Positions 1-8,552 are shown, counted from the first letter of the stretch. The stretch is DNA of 64,000 bases from Peptoniphilus duerdenii ATCC BAA-1640 (GCF_000146345.1 NZ_GL397071.1:1287720-1351719); one strand, 5' to 3'. Numbers and translations: made by a program. The notes: generated from the letters alone by a model not told the origin.

Positions 1-1082
1 CTAATAAAAAAGCGCCAGAGGTTGATGTTAAGAATAATGGAGACATAACCGTTACTCCACCTACTGGTGCTACTGAAGTAACTATTAGATACACTGATCC
101 TTATGGAAATCCAGTATCAGACGTTATAACTAAAGGTACTGATGGTAGCTGGAATATACCTGCAGGTAGTGTATTGACAAAAGATAGTGATGGAAAGATT
201 GTAATCCCTGCTAACAACGTTCAACCTGGAACTAAAGTAACTGCAACAGCTGTTTACCCAGGTGGAAAAGAATACACTGGTAGCGCAAATGCAAGCACAA
301 ATCCACAATATCCTATCTATCCAGGATATAACGGATACAATGGTCTTCCTCTATGGTACTTCTACGGAAACATTGGCTCTAACAATACAAAGGTAGAACC
401 TAAGAAAGAAGTTAAAGAAGTTAAAGAAAGAGGACACCACGAAGAATATATGTACGGATATCCAGATGGAACATTCCGTCCAAATGCAAACATCACTAGA
501 GCTGAAGCGGCTGCTATGATTTCTAGACTTAAAGGTTATAGCTTAAATGACACAACTGCACCTGAATTCAAAGATTCAAAGGTTGGTTGGTTCAAGGCTG
601 CTATTAATGCAGTATTTAAGAACGGACTTATGAAGGGCTACGAAGATGGCAACTTCAGACCAAATGACAAGATTACTAGAGCAGAATTTGCACAAATGAT
701 CAAGAACATCGACAAACCTAACTCAGCAGTTGCAACATTTAAAGATGTTAAAGGTCACTGGGCAGAAGATGCTATTAACCAAGCTTTTGGAAATGGAAGA
801 ATAAGCGGTTATCCAGATGGAACATTTAGACCAGATGCTCCTATCACTAGAGCTGAAGCAGTTAAGATTGCAAACAGTCTATTTGAAAGATCTGTAGATA
901 ACAGCGGACTTAAAGAAAAATTAGAAAATCCAACCATGATTTCTAAATTCACAGATGTAAATAACACTCACTGGGCATTCTATGAAATTATGGAAGCTAC
1001 TAATAGCCACGAATTCGAAAGAAGAGAAAATGGAAAAGTAGTTGAAGATTGGTTAGAAATCGACAAGGATAAAAAACATTAA
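1..1082 (+). CDS. S-layer-homology (SLH) surface protein, C-terminal part
   Basis: The reading frame is open from base 3 with no start, so the gene begins left of the window; 359 residues are visible. The first ~90 residues look like a bacterial Ig-like repeat (TEVTIRYTDPYG, PGTKVTATAVYPGG), followed by a Pro/Tyr/Gly-rich linker. Three SLH modules follow at about residues 147-175 (YGYPDGTFRPNANITRAE), 194-240 (MKGYEDGNFRPNDKITRAE) and 250-295 (SGYPDGTFRPDAPITRAE), then a tail with FTDVNNTHWAFYEIMEA. SLH modules normally anchor proteins non-covalently to pyruvylated secondary wall polymers, so this is probably an exported surface protein. Its function beyond anchoring cannot be read. An intrinsic terminator follows at once. 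Confidence 0.9.
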   Translation, partial: NKKAPEVDVKNNGDITVTPPTGATEVTIRYTDPYGNPVSDVITKGTDGSWNIPAGSVLTKDSDGKIVIPANNVQPGTKVTATAVYPGGKEYTGSANASTNPQYPIYPGYNGYNGLPLWYFYGNIGSNNTKVEPKKEVKEVKERGHHEEYMYGYPDGTFRPNANITRAEAAAMISRLKGYSLNDTTAPEFKDSKVGWFKAAINAVFKNGLMKGYEDGNFRPNDKITRAEFAQMIKNIDKPNSAVATFKDVKGHWAEDAINQAFGNGRISGYPDGTFRPDAPITRAEAVKIANSLFERSVDNSGLKEKLENPTMISKFTDVNNTHWAFYEIMEATNSHEFERRENGKVVEDWLEIDKDKKH

Positions 1083-1095
1083 AAATTAAATTTTT

Positions 1096-1126
1096 ACCAG
1101 AGGCGTAATCGTCTCTGGTTTTTTAT
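1096..1126 (+). terminator. Intrinsic terminator after the SLH gene
   Basis: Ten-base-pair stem (ACCAGAGGCG / CGTCTCTGGT, one G-T wobble) with a TAAT loop, followed by TTTTTTATTAT. It lies 13 bases after the stop codon. Confidence 0.9.
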
Positions 1127-1177
1127 TATAATTTTTAAAAAATGGGCATATTATATATAATGAAATGGGGTGATATT

Positions 1178-1780
1178 TTGGCTAAGAATTACACAAAAGA
1201 TTTGATTAGAAATGAATTTATAAACCTTTTAAATAAAAAAACTCTTAACAATGTAACTGTGACTGAACTTGCTAGAAATTGCAGTATTGAAAGGAAGACA
1301 TTCTACTATCATTATGAAAATTTAACGGAGCTAGTTAAAGAAATTTTCCAAGAAGAGCTATTAGTGGTGGTGGATGAGTTTAATGAAACTCTCTCTTGGG
1401 AAGATAGTTTTGTACTTGCTGCGAAGTTTATTCTTGAAAATAAAAAAGCTATTAAACATTTGTACCAATCAGATTATAAGGATGATGTTGAAAAATATGT
1501 GTTTTCTATTGCTGGTGAAATCATGAATAAGTATGTTGACCTTGTGTCTGAGGATACAAAGGCAAAGGAAGTAGACAAGAGACTTATTGCATACTTTTAC
1601 CAATGTGCTCTAAGTAGTGCTCTTATTCAGTGGGTAGCTACGGATATGAAGTCTGATCCTGCCATTATGACAGAAAGGATTGGTAAACTTATGGATGGAA
1701 ATATACTCTTATCTTTAAAAAGAAGCGAAAATTTAGAAAATATTACAGATAATTTTACACAATATATTGACCTTGTGTAA
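1178..1780 (+). CDS. TetR/AcrR-family transcriptional regulator
   Basis: A ~200-residue TetR-like repressor. The N-terminal helix-turn-helix is visible (TVTELARNCSIERKTFYYHYENLTELV), followed by a helical ligand/dimer domain of the DhaS/TetR_C_8 kind. I chose the TTG at 1178 because GGGGTG lies 5-6 bases before it and the protein then begins MAKNYTKDLI, as usual in the family; ATGs at 1142 and 1160 are in frame but have poor ribosome sites. It stands 97 bases upstream of oleate hydratase on the same strand. A perfect 12-bp inverted repeat overlaps its stop codon, so it probably controls ohyA, perhaps in response to fatty acids (inference). Confidence 0.85.
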   Translation: MAKNYTKDLIRNEFINLLNKKTLNNVTVTELARNCSIERKTFYYHYENLTELVKEIFQEELLVVVDEFNETLSWEDSFVLAAKFILENKKAIKHLYQSDYKDDVEKYVFSIAGEIMNKYVDLVSEDTKAKEVDKRLIAYFYQCALSSALIQWVATDMKSDPAIMTERIGKLMDGNILLSLKRSENLENITDNFTQYIDLV

Positions 1781-1784
1781 AATT
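1751..1784 (+). promoter_or_regulatory. Perfect 12-bp inverted repeat over a candidate ohyA promoter
   Basis: AATTTTACACAA (1751-1762) and TTGTGTAAAATT (1773-1784) are exact reverse complements separated by 10 bases. The left arm contains TTTACA (1754-1759, a -35 match of 5/6) and the right arm contains TAAAAT (1778-1783, a -10 match of 5/6), spaced by 18 bases. A protein bound to both arms would cover the promoter. No T-run follows, so it is a poor terminator. An operator for the adjacent TetR protein is the simplest reading (inference). Confidence 0.6.
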
Positions 1785-1877
1785 TACTCAAGTCTAGAGT
1801 TTTGGGAAATGAAATCACTCTTTAAAAATGTTTTAATGTATTTAGAAGAAAAAATTAAATTTTTTAAGGAGGATATT

Positions 1878-3671
1878 ATGAAACTTAAAACTTATGATGA
1901 AAGATTAACATTAACTAATGGAGATTTCCAAAGTTTGGTTAAGGCTAGAAAGCCAGAAGGTATTGAAAAGAAACAAGCATACTTAATCGGAACTGGTATT
2001 GCATCATTAACTGCAGCATGTTTTTTAATTAGAGATGCTCATATGGAAGGTAAGAAGATAACATTTTTAGAACAAATGGATATTCCTGGTGGATCTCTTG
2101 ATGGAAACTACATGGAAACTAGAGGTTATGTTGCTCGTGGTGGCAGGGAAACCGGAGCTCACTTTGAATGTTTGTGGGACATATGGAGTTCAATTCCAAG
2201 TCTTGAAGATCCAGAAATGAGCATATTGGATTCATATTTTTATACCAACTACGACGATCCAAACTACAGCAACTGTCGTATAACTCACAAACAAGGGCAA
2301 CGCTACGACGATGGCAAATTTAATCTAACCGATAGTCAAGTACAAGAAATTGCAAAACTTTGTTTGACAAGGGATGAAGATCTACAAGATTTAGCAATCG
2401 ATGAAGTATTTTCAAAAGGACTTTTAAATTCAGATTTCTGGACATATTGGAGAACTATGTTTGCTTTTGAAAATTGGCACTCAGCACTCGAAATGAAACT
2501 TTACTTAAATCGTTTTATCCATCATGTTGGAGGTTTAACAAATCTATCTGCTCTAAGATTTACAAGGTACGACCAATACAATTCAATTGTAAGACCAATG
2601 GTCAAGTATCTTGAAGATCATGGTTGCAATTTTAGATACAACACCAAGGTTACAGATGTGGACTTTGAGATTTCAGAAAACAGAAAGGTAGCAACTAAGA
2701 TCATCGCAGAAGATAAGAACGGAAATGATAAGTCAATCAATCTTACAGAAAATGATCTATTATTTATTACCAACGGTTCCATGACAGAAAATTCAAGTTA
2801 TGGCGATGACAACACTGCTGCTGAACTTAGCAACGAACAAACAGGCTGCTGGGAAATGTGGAAAAACATCGCGAAAAAATCTGATGACTTCGGCAATCCA
2901 GAAGCATTTTGCTCCGACGTTGAAAAAAGCAATTGGGAATCTTGCACAGTAACTTGTCACGACGATTCAGTTCCAAAATATATTGAAAAAATAACTAAGA
3001 GAAGTCCTTATGGTGGTAAGACTGTAACTGGAGGTATTGTAACCTGTGTTGACTCAAGTTGGCTTATGTCTTGGACCATAAATAGACAAGGTCAATATCC
3101 AGAGCAACCAGAAAATGATGTAGTTGTGTGGGTGTATGGACTATTCACCGATGTTGAAGGCGATTATATTAAGAAGAAGATGAGAGACTGCACCGGTAAA
3201 GAAATAACTAATGAATGGCTATACCATATGGGAGTGCCTGTAAATGAAATTGACAGACTCGCAGAAACTTGTACAGCAGTACCAGTAATGATGCCATATA
3301 TAACATCTCAATTCATGCCAAGAAAATTTGGCGATAGACCATATGTTGTTCCAAAGGGTGGAGTGAACTTTGCATTCCTAGGTCAATTTGCAGAAACATT
3401 GGACAATCCTGGTAGAGATACAGTATTTACAACAGAATATTCAGGAAGAACAGCTATGGAAGCAGTATACGTACTATGCGGAGTTGAAAAATCTGTGCCA
3501 GAAGTATACGCATCAAGGTATGATATAAGATACTTATTAAACGCACTGGTTGCACTATCCGATGGCAGAAAACCTGAACTTCCATTAAGTGCTATTGAAA
3601 AGATGAAGCTATCTAAGCATATCAAAGGAACAGAAATAGAAGATATGTTGAAGGAATTTAATATTATTTAA
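1878..3671 (+). CDS. ohyA: Oleate hydratase (myosin-cross-reactive antigen family)
   Basis: FAD-dependent hydratase that adds water to the cis-9 double bond of oleate and related unsaturated fatty acids to give 10-hydroxy fatty acids, often as detoxification of antimicrobial fatty acids. The 597-residue length is normal for the family. An FAD-binding glycine motif GTGIAS lies at residues 38-43, followed by PGGSLDG, and the RGGRE motif with the catalytic Glu is at 87-91; the next residue is Thr where I recall Met in characterised members. FECLWDIW and the C-terminal FLGQFAE segment also match. I chose ATG 1878 because AAGGAGG precedes it; an upstream in-frame start at 1767 would overlap tetR. 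It is monocistronic between the inverted-repeat promoter and a terminator. Confidence 0.95.
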   Translation: MKLKTYDERLTLTNGDFQSLVKARKPEGIEKKQAYLIGTGIASLTAACFLIRDAHMEGKKITFLEQMDIPGGSLDGNYMETRGYVARGGRETGAHFECLWDIWSSIPSLEDPEMSILDSYFYTNYDDPNYSNCRITHKQGQRYDDGKFNLTDSQVQEIAKLCLTRDEDLQDLAIDEVFSKGLLNSDFWTYWRTMFAFENWHSALEMKLYLNRFIHHVGGLTNLSALRFTRYDQYNSIVRPMVKYLEDHGCNFRYNTKVTDVDFEISENRKVATKIIAEDKNGNDKSINLTENDLLFITNGSMTENSSYGDDNTAAELSNEQTGCWEMWKNIAKKSDDFGNPEAFCSDVEKSNWESCTVTCHDDSVPKYIEKITKRSPYGGKTVTGGIVTCVDSSWLMSWTINRQGQYPEQPENDVVVWVYGLFTDVEGDYIKKKMRDCTGKEITNEWLYHMGVPVNEIDRLAETCTAVPVMMPYITSQFMPRKFGDRPYVVPKGGVNFAFLGQFAETLDNPGRDTVFTTEYSGRTAMEAVYVLCGVEKSVPEVYASRYDIRYLLNALVALSDGRKPELPLSAIEKMKLSKHIKGTEIEDMLKEFNII

Positions 3672-3690
3672 AAAAAGATAATTAGATTAA

Positions 3691-3718
3691 AAAAGGGACT
3701 TAGCGTCCCTTATTTTCA
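3691..3718. terminator. Bidirectional terminator between ohyA and the potassium channel gene
   Basis: Stem AAGGGAC / GTCCCTT (3693-3699 with 3705-3711), T-rich to the right and A-rich to the left, so it can serve both convergent genes. Confidence 0.8.
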
Positions 3719-3743
3719 TGTTAATTTATTTAACCGATTTTAT

Positions 3744-4754
3744 TTAATTTCTAACTTCATCTCCTAGGTGGCGGAGTTTTTCTATCTGTTCTTCTCGGCC
3801 TAGGACTATGAGTACATCTCCGATTTGGAATGTGTAATTAACTGGAGGATTGAAGAGTAGCTTTTGGTCTTCTATCTTTTTGATTGCTATAACTATTAGT
3901 CCTGTCTTCTTTGGTATTTCTGCTTCCATTAAATTTTTGTTTTCAAGATATGAATCTTTAAATACGGTTACTTCTTCTAGATCTAGTTCCACATCTCCGA
4001 CTCTTGTGAATACATCGAGGAAGGAAATTATACTTGGTTTTACTAATAGGGCTGCCATTCTCTTGCCACTTATCTCTACTGCTGAGAGGGTTTTGTTTGC
4101 GCCGACTTTCATGAGTTTTTCGCTGCCGGATTTGGACATTGAGTTGGCGATTATATAGATCTTATCGTTAAGATTTCTTGCAGTTAACACAGTTACTATA
4201 TTGTCTACTTCTGAGTCGAGTGCCGCTACTAGACCTTTTGCTTTTAAAATCCCAGCTTTTTCTAATATTTCTTCCTCCGTTGAGCAACCTTCTATTACCA
4301 ATATATTTTCGTGGCTGTATTCGTCAAGATCTTCTCTATTTGAACTTATAACGACGAAATTTAGATTTTCTTCTATTAACTTTTGTATGATTACTTCTGC
4401 AAGCTCACCGGAACCGCAGATTATATAATGATCATTTAATGCTGAAATCTTCTTGTCCATTTTTCTCCCCTTCCATAAATCTGTCATCTTACCTTCTACA
4501 AAGAACACCACCAAGGTCGTAAAGGCATAGCCGACGATGCCTACTCCTAAAAATATTAGTATTACCGAAAATATTTCCGCTTCTGAATTCATTGCTGCTA
4601 CTTCGCCAAAGCCGACGGTGGAAATGGTGATGACCGTCATGTAGAGGGCATCGACAAAGTTAACTTTTAAAAGAATCATATATCCTACGATTCCTACTAC
4701 TAATAAGAATGCAAATATTAAAAAAATATATCTTAGTTTTTTTCTTTCTTCCAT
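3744..4754 (-). CDS. Two-TM potassium channel with RCK (TrkA-N/TrkA-C) domains
   Basis: 336 residues. Two membrane helices (about 8-28 and 60-85) flank a pore loop with the K+ selectivity filter TVGFGE at 46-51. A cytoplasmic RCK/TrkA-N Rossmann domain begins near 108 (HYIICGSGELAEV), and a TrkA-C domain occupies the last ~90 residues (FQIGDVLIVLGREEQ). This is the MthK/GsuK/Kch architecture: a ligand-gated K+ channel of the cytoplasmic membrane. GGAGAG lies 5 bases before the ATG. It is transcribed alone, convergent with ohyA and divergent from the next gene. The gating ligand cannot be told from sequence. Confidence 0.9.
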   Translation of the reverse strand: MEERKKLRYIFLIFAFLLVVGIVGYMILLKVNFVDALYMTVITISTVGFGEVAAMNSEAEIFSVILIFLGVGIVGYAFTTLVVFFVEGKMTDLWKGRKMDKKISALNDHYIICGSGELAEVIIQKLIEENLNFVVISSNREDLDEYSHENILVIEGCSTEEEILEKAGILKAKGLVAALDSEVDNIVTVLTARNLNDKIYIIANSMSKSGSEKLMKVGANKTLSAVEISGKRMAALLVKPSIISFLDVFTRVGDVELDLEEVTVFKDSYLENKNLMEAEIPKKTGLIVIAIKKIEDQKLLFNPPVNYTFQIGDVLIVLGREEQIEKLRHLGDEVRN

Positions 4755-4848
4755 ATTATCTCTCCGTTAATTGAATTATAATATAGTAGATGGGAAAATA
4801 CCACAGTTTAATATATTAAAATGAATTATATTATAAATGAGGAAATTA

Positions 4849-6282
4849 ATGAAAAATTTAGTGGATTATATTTTTATATTTCTGTACTCGGTACTTATGT
4901 TTTTCCTTTGGAAAATTTGTAAGTATGGATCTTGGAGATATTGGATAAACTGGATTATACCTGTTTTATTTTTAATTCTTGTATGTATTATTTATAAGAT
5001 TTTAAATAGAAATATAGAAAGTAGCAGAAAATCTAGAAGAATAAAATTATATATGTTCATCATTGTGACGCTTATCTTTGGCGGTATGATTATCCACACC
5101 GCCATTCCTTACAATGGAAAGCTATCCTGGAAAATTGACGAAATGCTAAATCATAAGAGAGTTAGATATGTGCACAGAAATGTTTTCGATGATGGAATAG
5201 AAGGTCTCTTGGAAGATTTAGAAAAGAAATTTACACTGCCGGACAAATTATACGTAGATAATGAGCTTCTTATAAGATTTGACGGGGACGGAGAGATCAC
5301 CAAGCTTGAAGGGATGATCTATGGTAAGGATGAAAAGGGAAAGGTAAATTCGTACCTTCTATCTTTTAAAAATAAAAAGTTAGAAGTTTGGTTAAATAAA
5401 GACGCTGGATTTGAATTAGATGAAAATAGAGCTCTAGATCCCATGATTAAACTTCTGAAGAAATCAAAATACAAAAAGGAAATTGACACTTGGAAAAAGA
5501 TTTATGGTGATGTAGACTTTGGAATTATTTATTATGGGCTGAAAGAATTTTTCTATTCCGATGGAATCAAGGTCCTAGGTTCTAAGAAAGAAAATGATGA
5601 AGTATTTAAAACCTTGGATCAAGGTGGGGAAGTGAAGGCAAATGCGCTTTCAATTTTCATTCCTGATAAGGAGGTAACTCCTATTAATTTTATAATTGAT
5701 CCAGAGATAATCTCTTCTGAAACTAGAAATGCACAGCTGGAAGAGGAAGTAATCGAGAAGAGCAAGGGTGAAGATTCTTGGACCTTGGATAATAACACAG
5801 GTACCATGTATACATTTTTAAAATCAAATAAAAATATAGGTTTTAGATTAGTAGTTACCGATGCTGCTCTAGGTTCTAGATTTTATAAACTTGAAAAGAC
5901 TTCCGACGGCGGCAAGACCTGGGAAAATATAAATTCCAATCCATTCTTAGATGGGACAGGTGTGGCAGAAGGAATAGAATTTTTAAATGAAAATTTTGGC
6001 TTTGCAGGTCTTCAAGGAGGGTCCGGTGAACATTCTGAGATTTATGTGACTAGAGATGGAGGGACAAACTTTGAGATAATCAATCTTCCTTATGAAAAGG
6101 TTCAGAATCTACCTGAAAAAGGAAAAGAGTACGGGCTTACCATAGAGAATTATAAGTATTTGAAAATGCCTAGAATGGTTGGAAATAAAATATATATTTT
6201 AGCAACACCTGACTCTTTTGAAGAAGAAGGGATAGAGTTTTATTCGGAAGATGAAGGTAAAACTTGGGATGTTTCAAAGTAA
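4849..6282 (+). CDS. Membrane-anchored protein with BNR/Asp-box (sialidase-like beta-propeller) repeats
   Basis: About 477 residues. Three hydrophobic segments lie in the first ~95 residues (YIFIFLYSVLMFFLW, WIIPVLFLILVCIIY, LYMFIIVTLIFGGMII), then a large, probably extracytoplasmic part. The C-terminal third carries Asp-box-like motifs: SDGGKTWENI, TRDGGTNFEII and SEDEGKTWDVS. Such motifs occur in sialidases, photosystem assembly proteins and many non-enzymatic propellers. No sialidase catalytic set (FRIP motif, Arg triad) is seen, so I do not call an enzyme. ATG 4849 has GAGG six bases upstream; an in-frame ATG at 4837 is possible but has no clear site. Confidence 0.75.
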   Translation: MKNLVDYIFIFLYSVLMFFLWKICKYGSWRYWINWIIPVLFLILVCIIYKILNRNIESSRKSRRIKLYMFIIVTLIFGGMIIHTAIPYNGKLSWKIDEMLNHKRVRYVHRNVFDDGIEGLLEDLEKKFTLPDKLYVDNELLIRFDGDGEITKLEGMIYGKDEKGKVNSYLLSFKNKKLEVWLNKDAGFELDENRALDPMIKLLKKSKYKKEIDTWKKIYGDVDFGIIYYGLKEFFYSDGIKVLGSKKENDEVFKTLDQGGEVKANALSIFIPDKEVTPINFIIDPEIISSETRNAQLEEEVIEKSKGEDSWTLDNNTGTMYTFLKSNKNIGFRLVVTDAALGSRFYKLEKTSDGGKTWENINSNPFLDGTGVAEGIEFLNENFGFAGLQGGSGEHSEIYVTRDGGTNFEIINLPYEKVQNLPEKGKEYGLTIENYKYLKMPRMVGNKIYILATPDSFEEEGIEFYSEDEGKTWDVSK

Positions 6283-6342
6283 ATTGTATATAAAATGTAA
6301 CCTTATTGATACTAAGTTTTAAATACTTAAGAGCTTATACTA

Positions 6343-6351
6343 TGTTATAAT
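6343..6351 (+). promoter_or_regulatory. Extended -10 promoter element
   Basis: TGTTATAAT fits the extended -10 pattern TGnTATAAT, 22 bases before the start codon of the next gene. No good -35 lies at the standard distance. Confidence 0.4.
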
Positions 6352-6373
6352 TTCTTTAACAAGGAGGAATAAC

Positions 6374-7222
6374 ATGAAAAGATTATTAGCAATGACACTT
6401 GCCTTTGTACTTACAATCGGTACAATTTCATTTGCAAAAGAGAACAAGGAAGCCGTAGGATACGAAAGAGTATTCGGAAAAGTTACAGAAGTTGTAGAGG
6501 ATAAGGACAACTCACAAATCTTGGTAGAAAGCAAAGATCAAGAAAAATCAATGGAAAAACTCTACCTTTACACCGGAAAAGTTCCTGTACTCGATCTAAA
6601 GACTGGTAAATTTGTAGAAAATTATAAATTTAAAAAGGGAGATATGATTCAGTACTTTTATAAAAAGGATGCTCCAATTATGTTATCTATGCCAGCTAAA
6701 TTAAACCCTGACTTCATAGCAATAAATGCTGAAGATGGAGAATATTCAGTTGACGTGGATCACTTCAATGAAAAGGGCAGAGGAGTTTCAAATAGAGTTG
6801 AAATCAATCTTTCAGATGACTCAAAAGTTATGAATCTAAAAGGAGAAGAAGTAGGCAAATTCCAAGAAGGAGACTATTCAGTTATCTATAAAACTGCAAC
6901 TAGAAGCATGCCACCTATTGTAGACGCTGAAAAGATAGTAGCATTAGAAGCAAAAGCTGAAGACTCTGCAGAAAAAGAAGAAAAAAATATCGCTTTAAGA
7001 AAATACTACGAAGAACTCGGTGCAAAAGTTGAATGGAATAAAGAAACTAGAACAATCAAAATTTCTTCAAAAGATAAATCTGTAGAAATTGACGTTAAAA
7101 GAAAAGAACTAACCATCGAAGAAAAAGTAATGATGATGGAAGGATTTAAAATTGAAAAGGGAACAAGTTTAGTTCCAGAGCAATTTATAAATAAAATAGA
7201 TAAATTTCTTCTAAATAAATAA
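6374..7222 (+). CDS. Secreted protein with C-terminal copper-amine-oxidase-N-like module
   Basis: 282 residues starting with a clear signal peptide (MKRLLAMTLAFVLTIGTISFA, cleavage after about residue 21). The middle is a beta-rich region with no family I recognise. The last ~70 residues (RKYYEELGAKVEWNKETRTIKI ... GTSLVPEQFINKI) match the copper amine oxidase N-terminal-like stalk domain that many Clostridia and Tissierellia attach to exported proteins. No catalytic oxidase domain is present, so no enzymatic activity is implied. AAGGAGG lies 6 bases before the ATG; a terminator follows. Confidence 0.8.
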   Translation: MKRLLAMTLAFVLTIGTISFAKENKEAVGYERVFGKVTEVVEDKDNSQILVESKDQEKSMEKLYLYTGKVPVLDLKTGKFVENYKFKKGDMIQYFYKKDAPIMLSMPAKLNPDFIAINAEDGEYSVDVDHFNEKGRGVSNRVEINLSDDSKVMNLKGEEVGKFQEGDYSVIYKTATRSMPPIVDAEKIVALEAKAEDSAEKEEKNIALRKYYEELGAKVEWNKETRTIKISSKDKSVEIDVKRKELTIEEKVMMMEGFKIEKGTSLVPEQFINKIDKFLLNK

Positions 7223-7226
7223 AAAT

Positions 7227-7254
7227 AATGGTGTACAATGTGCACCATTTTTTA
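7227..7254 (+). terminator. Intrinsic terminator
   Basis: Stem AATGGTGTAC / GTGCACCATT (one G-T pair) with loop AAT, followed by TTTT, just after the stop codon at 7222. Confidence 0.85.
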
Positions 7255-7336
7255 ATTTGAATTATGAAATCGTTTTATAAATATGTTTTTTTGGGTAAAA
7301 TATAAATAGAGATTTTAAAAACATAAAGGAGTTGTC

Positions 7337-7780
7337 ATGGAAATAATTGAAGTAAGAGACGATTCACAAAAGAAAGAACTGCTTGACTATTTGCCAAATG
7401 TTAAATGGGGCGAATCACAGGTGCTCACCAAGGCGATTAAAAACGATGAGATTGATGAAAAACTTGGAAAAGATGCCAAGATTTTCTACGCCAAAGAAGA
7501 TGGAGAAGTGATGGGATTTTTCACATTGGTAAACCAAGATTACATTCCACTTCCACAGTACGATAGATTTATCGCGATGATCTATGTAGATCCTAAATAT
7601 AGAAACAGAGGATACTCAAGAGAGTTTATAAAATTTGCAGAAGAAGCAAGTGGAGTAGATACCATCCATCTATTTACGAAGATCAAGGGACTTTATGAAA
7701 AGATGGGGTACACATTAATTGAAGAGTTGGTAGGCTACATACATGGAATAGACTATCTATATGAAAAAAAATTAAGATAA
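7337..7780 (+). CDS. GNAT-family N-acetyltransferase
   Basis: 147 residues with the GNAT acetyl-CoA-binding core: the beta4-motif A segment IAMIYVDPKYRNRGYSREFIKFA, in which Arg-x-x-Gly (RNRG) forms the pyrophosphate loop, and a late KIKGLYEKMGYTLIEE segment typical of the fold's C-terminus. It probably moves an acetyl group from acetyl-CoA to an amine; the substrate is unknown. AAGGAG lies 7 bases before the ATG. It stands alone, with a repeat element just downstream. Confidence 0.8.
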   Translation: MEIIEVRDDSQKKELLDYLPNVKWGESQVLTKAIKNDEIDEKLGKDAKIFYAKEDGEVMGFFTLVNQDYIPLPQYDRFIAMIYVDPKYRNRGYSREFIKFAEEASGVDTIHLFTKIKGLYEKMGYTLIEELVGYIHGIDYLYEKKLR

Positions 7781-7840
7781 GCGGCATTGGTGTTAATTTT
7801 AATATAAAAAATTTGCAACAGAATTTTATTTTCAGATAGA

Positions 7841-7992
7841 TTCTCTCAACTACGGTCACCCTGAGCGAACGTAGTGAGTAGGCAGTCGAGTTCGCCAAAT
7901 CAGGCTCCATGCAATGTTCCTTCTTTGGAACTCTTTGCACGAGACCTGCTACGAAATCAAAGATTTCGGCTAGGGCTTCGAACGGGTATAAC
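7841..7992 (+). repeat. Structured intergenic repeat, type A, copy 1
   Basis: First of three ~130-150-bp related copies (others at 8341-8480 and 9315-9440). It starts near GGTCACCCTGAGCG (7854-7867) and ends GAACGGGTATAAC (to 7992). Two hairpins are visible: GAGTTC...GAACTC plus CAAA/TTTG (7888-7933), and CGAAATC-AAA-GATTTCG (7952-7968). It fills most of the gap between the GNAT and DUF4177 genes. Confidence 0.8.
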
Positions 7993-8037
7993 TTTATTAT
8001 ATAAAAATCAATACAAATAAAAAATTTGGGAGGAACT

Positions 8038-8241
8038 ATGTTTACATATGAATTTGTGGATGTGGAATTAAAAGGCGGACTAAAGGCTGGTAAAACAGAT
8101 GGTTTTGAACACTGTAAAGAAGTCATAGTCGAAAAAGCAAAAGAAGGCTGGGAACTTGTACAAGTAGTGCCAGTAGGAAATGAAAAAACAGGAGTGTATT
8201 CAATCCAAAAGTACACAGTAATATTTAAAGTAGAAAAATAG
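8038..8241 (+). CDS. Small DUF4177-like protein
   Basis: 67 residues: MFTYEFVDVELK at the start and KEGWELVQVVPVG in the middle, with a C-terminal strand YTVIFKVEK. The YEF...EGWELV pattern is that of DUF4177, a family of small cytoplasmic proteins of unknown function. GGGAGG lies 6 bases before ATG 8038, which decides this start over an upstream in-frame codon. It is flanked on both sides by type A repeats. No function can be assigned. Confidence 0.75.
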   Translation: MFTYEFVDVELKGGLKAGKTDGFEHCKEVIVEKAKEGWELVQVVPVGNEKTGVYSIQKYTVIFKVEK

Positions 8242-8257
8242 ATTGGTATTAAGAATT

Positions 8258-8288
8258 AAGAGGTAGGTCATGGCTTATCTCTTTTTAA
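8258..8288 (+). terminator. Weak intrinsic terminator after the DUF4177 gene
   Basis: AAGAGGTA (8258-8265) pairs with TATCTCTT (8276-8283) around a 10-base loop, followed by TTTAATTT. Confidence 0.6.
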
Positions 8289-8340
8289 TTTAGGGTTAAA
8301 TTATTAGGGACAAATTTTACATAATTAAATTTTTCACAAA

Positions 8341-8480
8341 AATTTTCCAACTACAGTCACCCTGAGAGGCAACCGAGTTCAACAAATCAGCCTTCATTTC
8401 ATTCGGCTTCTTTGGAACTCTTTGCACGAGACCTGCTACGAAATCAAAGATTTAGGCTAGGGCTTCGAACGGGTATAACT
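8341..8480 (+). repeat. Structured intergenic repeat, type A, copy 2
   Basis: It keeps the left GTCACCCTGAG, the GAGTTC...GAACTC hairpin with an inner AGCC/GGCT pairing, GCACGAGACCTGCTACG, and the right end GAACGGGTATAAC. Its second hairpin is damaged (GATTTAGG instead of GATTTCGG). Confidence 0.8.
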
Positions 8481-8534
8481 TCTGAGGACCTAGTATAAGC
8501 AAATAAAATAATTAAAAAATAATATTAATTTAAA

Positions 8535-8552
8535 TGCTATCCGGATAGAATG
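8535..8552. repeat. Palindrome P1
   Basis: The core CTATCCGGATAG is a perfect 12-bp palindrome. P2-P4 have A/T where P1 has C/G at one symmetric pair, so the dyad survives a double change. Confidence 0.6.

Noticed and set aside
1751-1784. The 12-bp inverted repeat as the tetR terminator
   Set aside because: The stem is AT-rich and no T-run follows the right arm, so termination is unlikely.
4837-6282. Sialidase for the Asp-box protein
   Set aside because: Asp-box-like repeats are present, but no FRIP motif or arginine triad is visible, and the repeats are confined to the C-terminal third.
6374-7222. Copper amine oxidase enzyme
   Set aside because: Only the N-terminal-like stalk module is present; the catalytic oxidase domain is absent.
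7683-8216. A 177-codon minus-strand open frame across the type A repeat and the DUF4177 gene
   Set aside because: It runs through repeat DNA and antisense to two better-supported genes, has no ribosome site and resembles no family.
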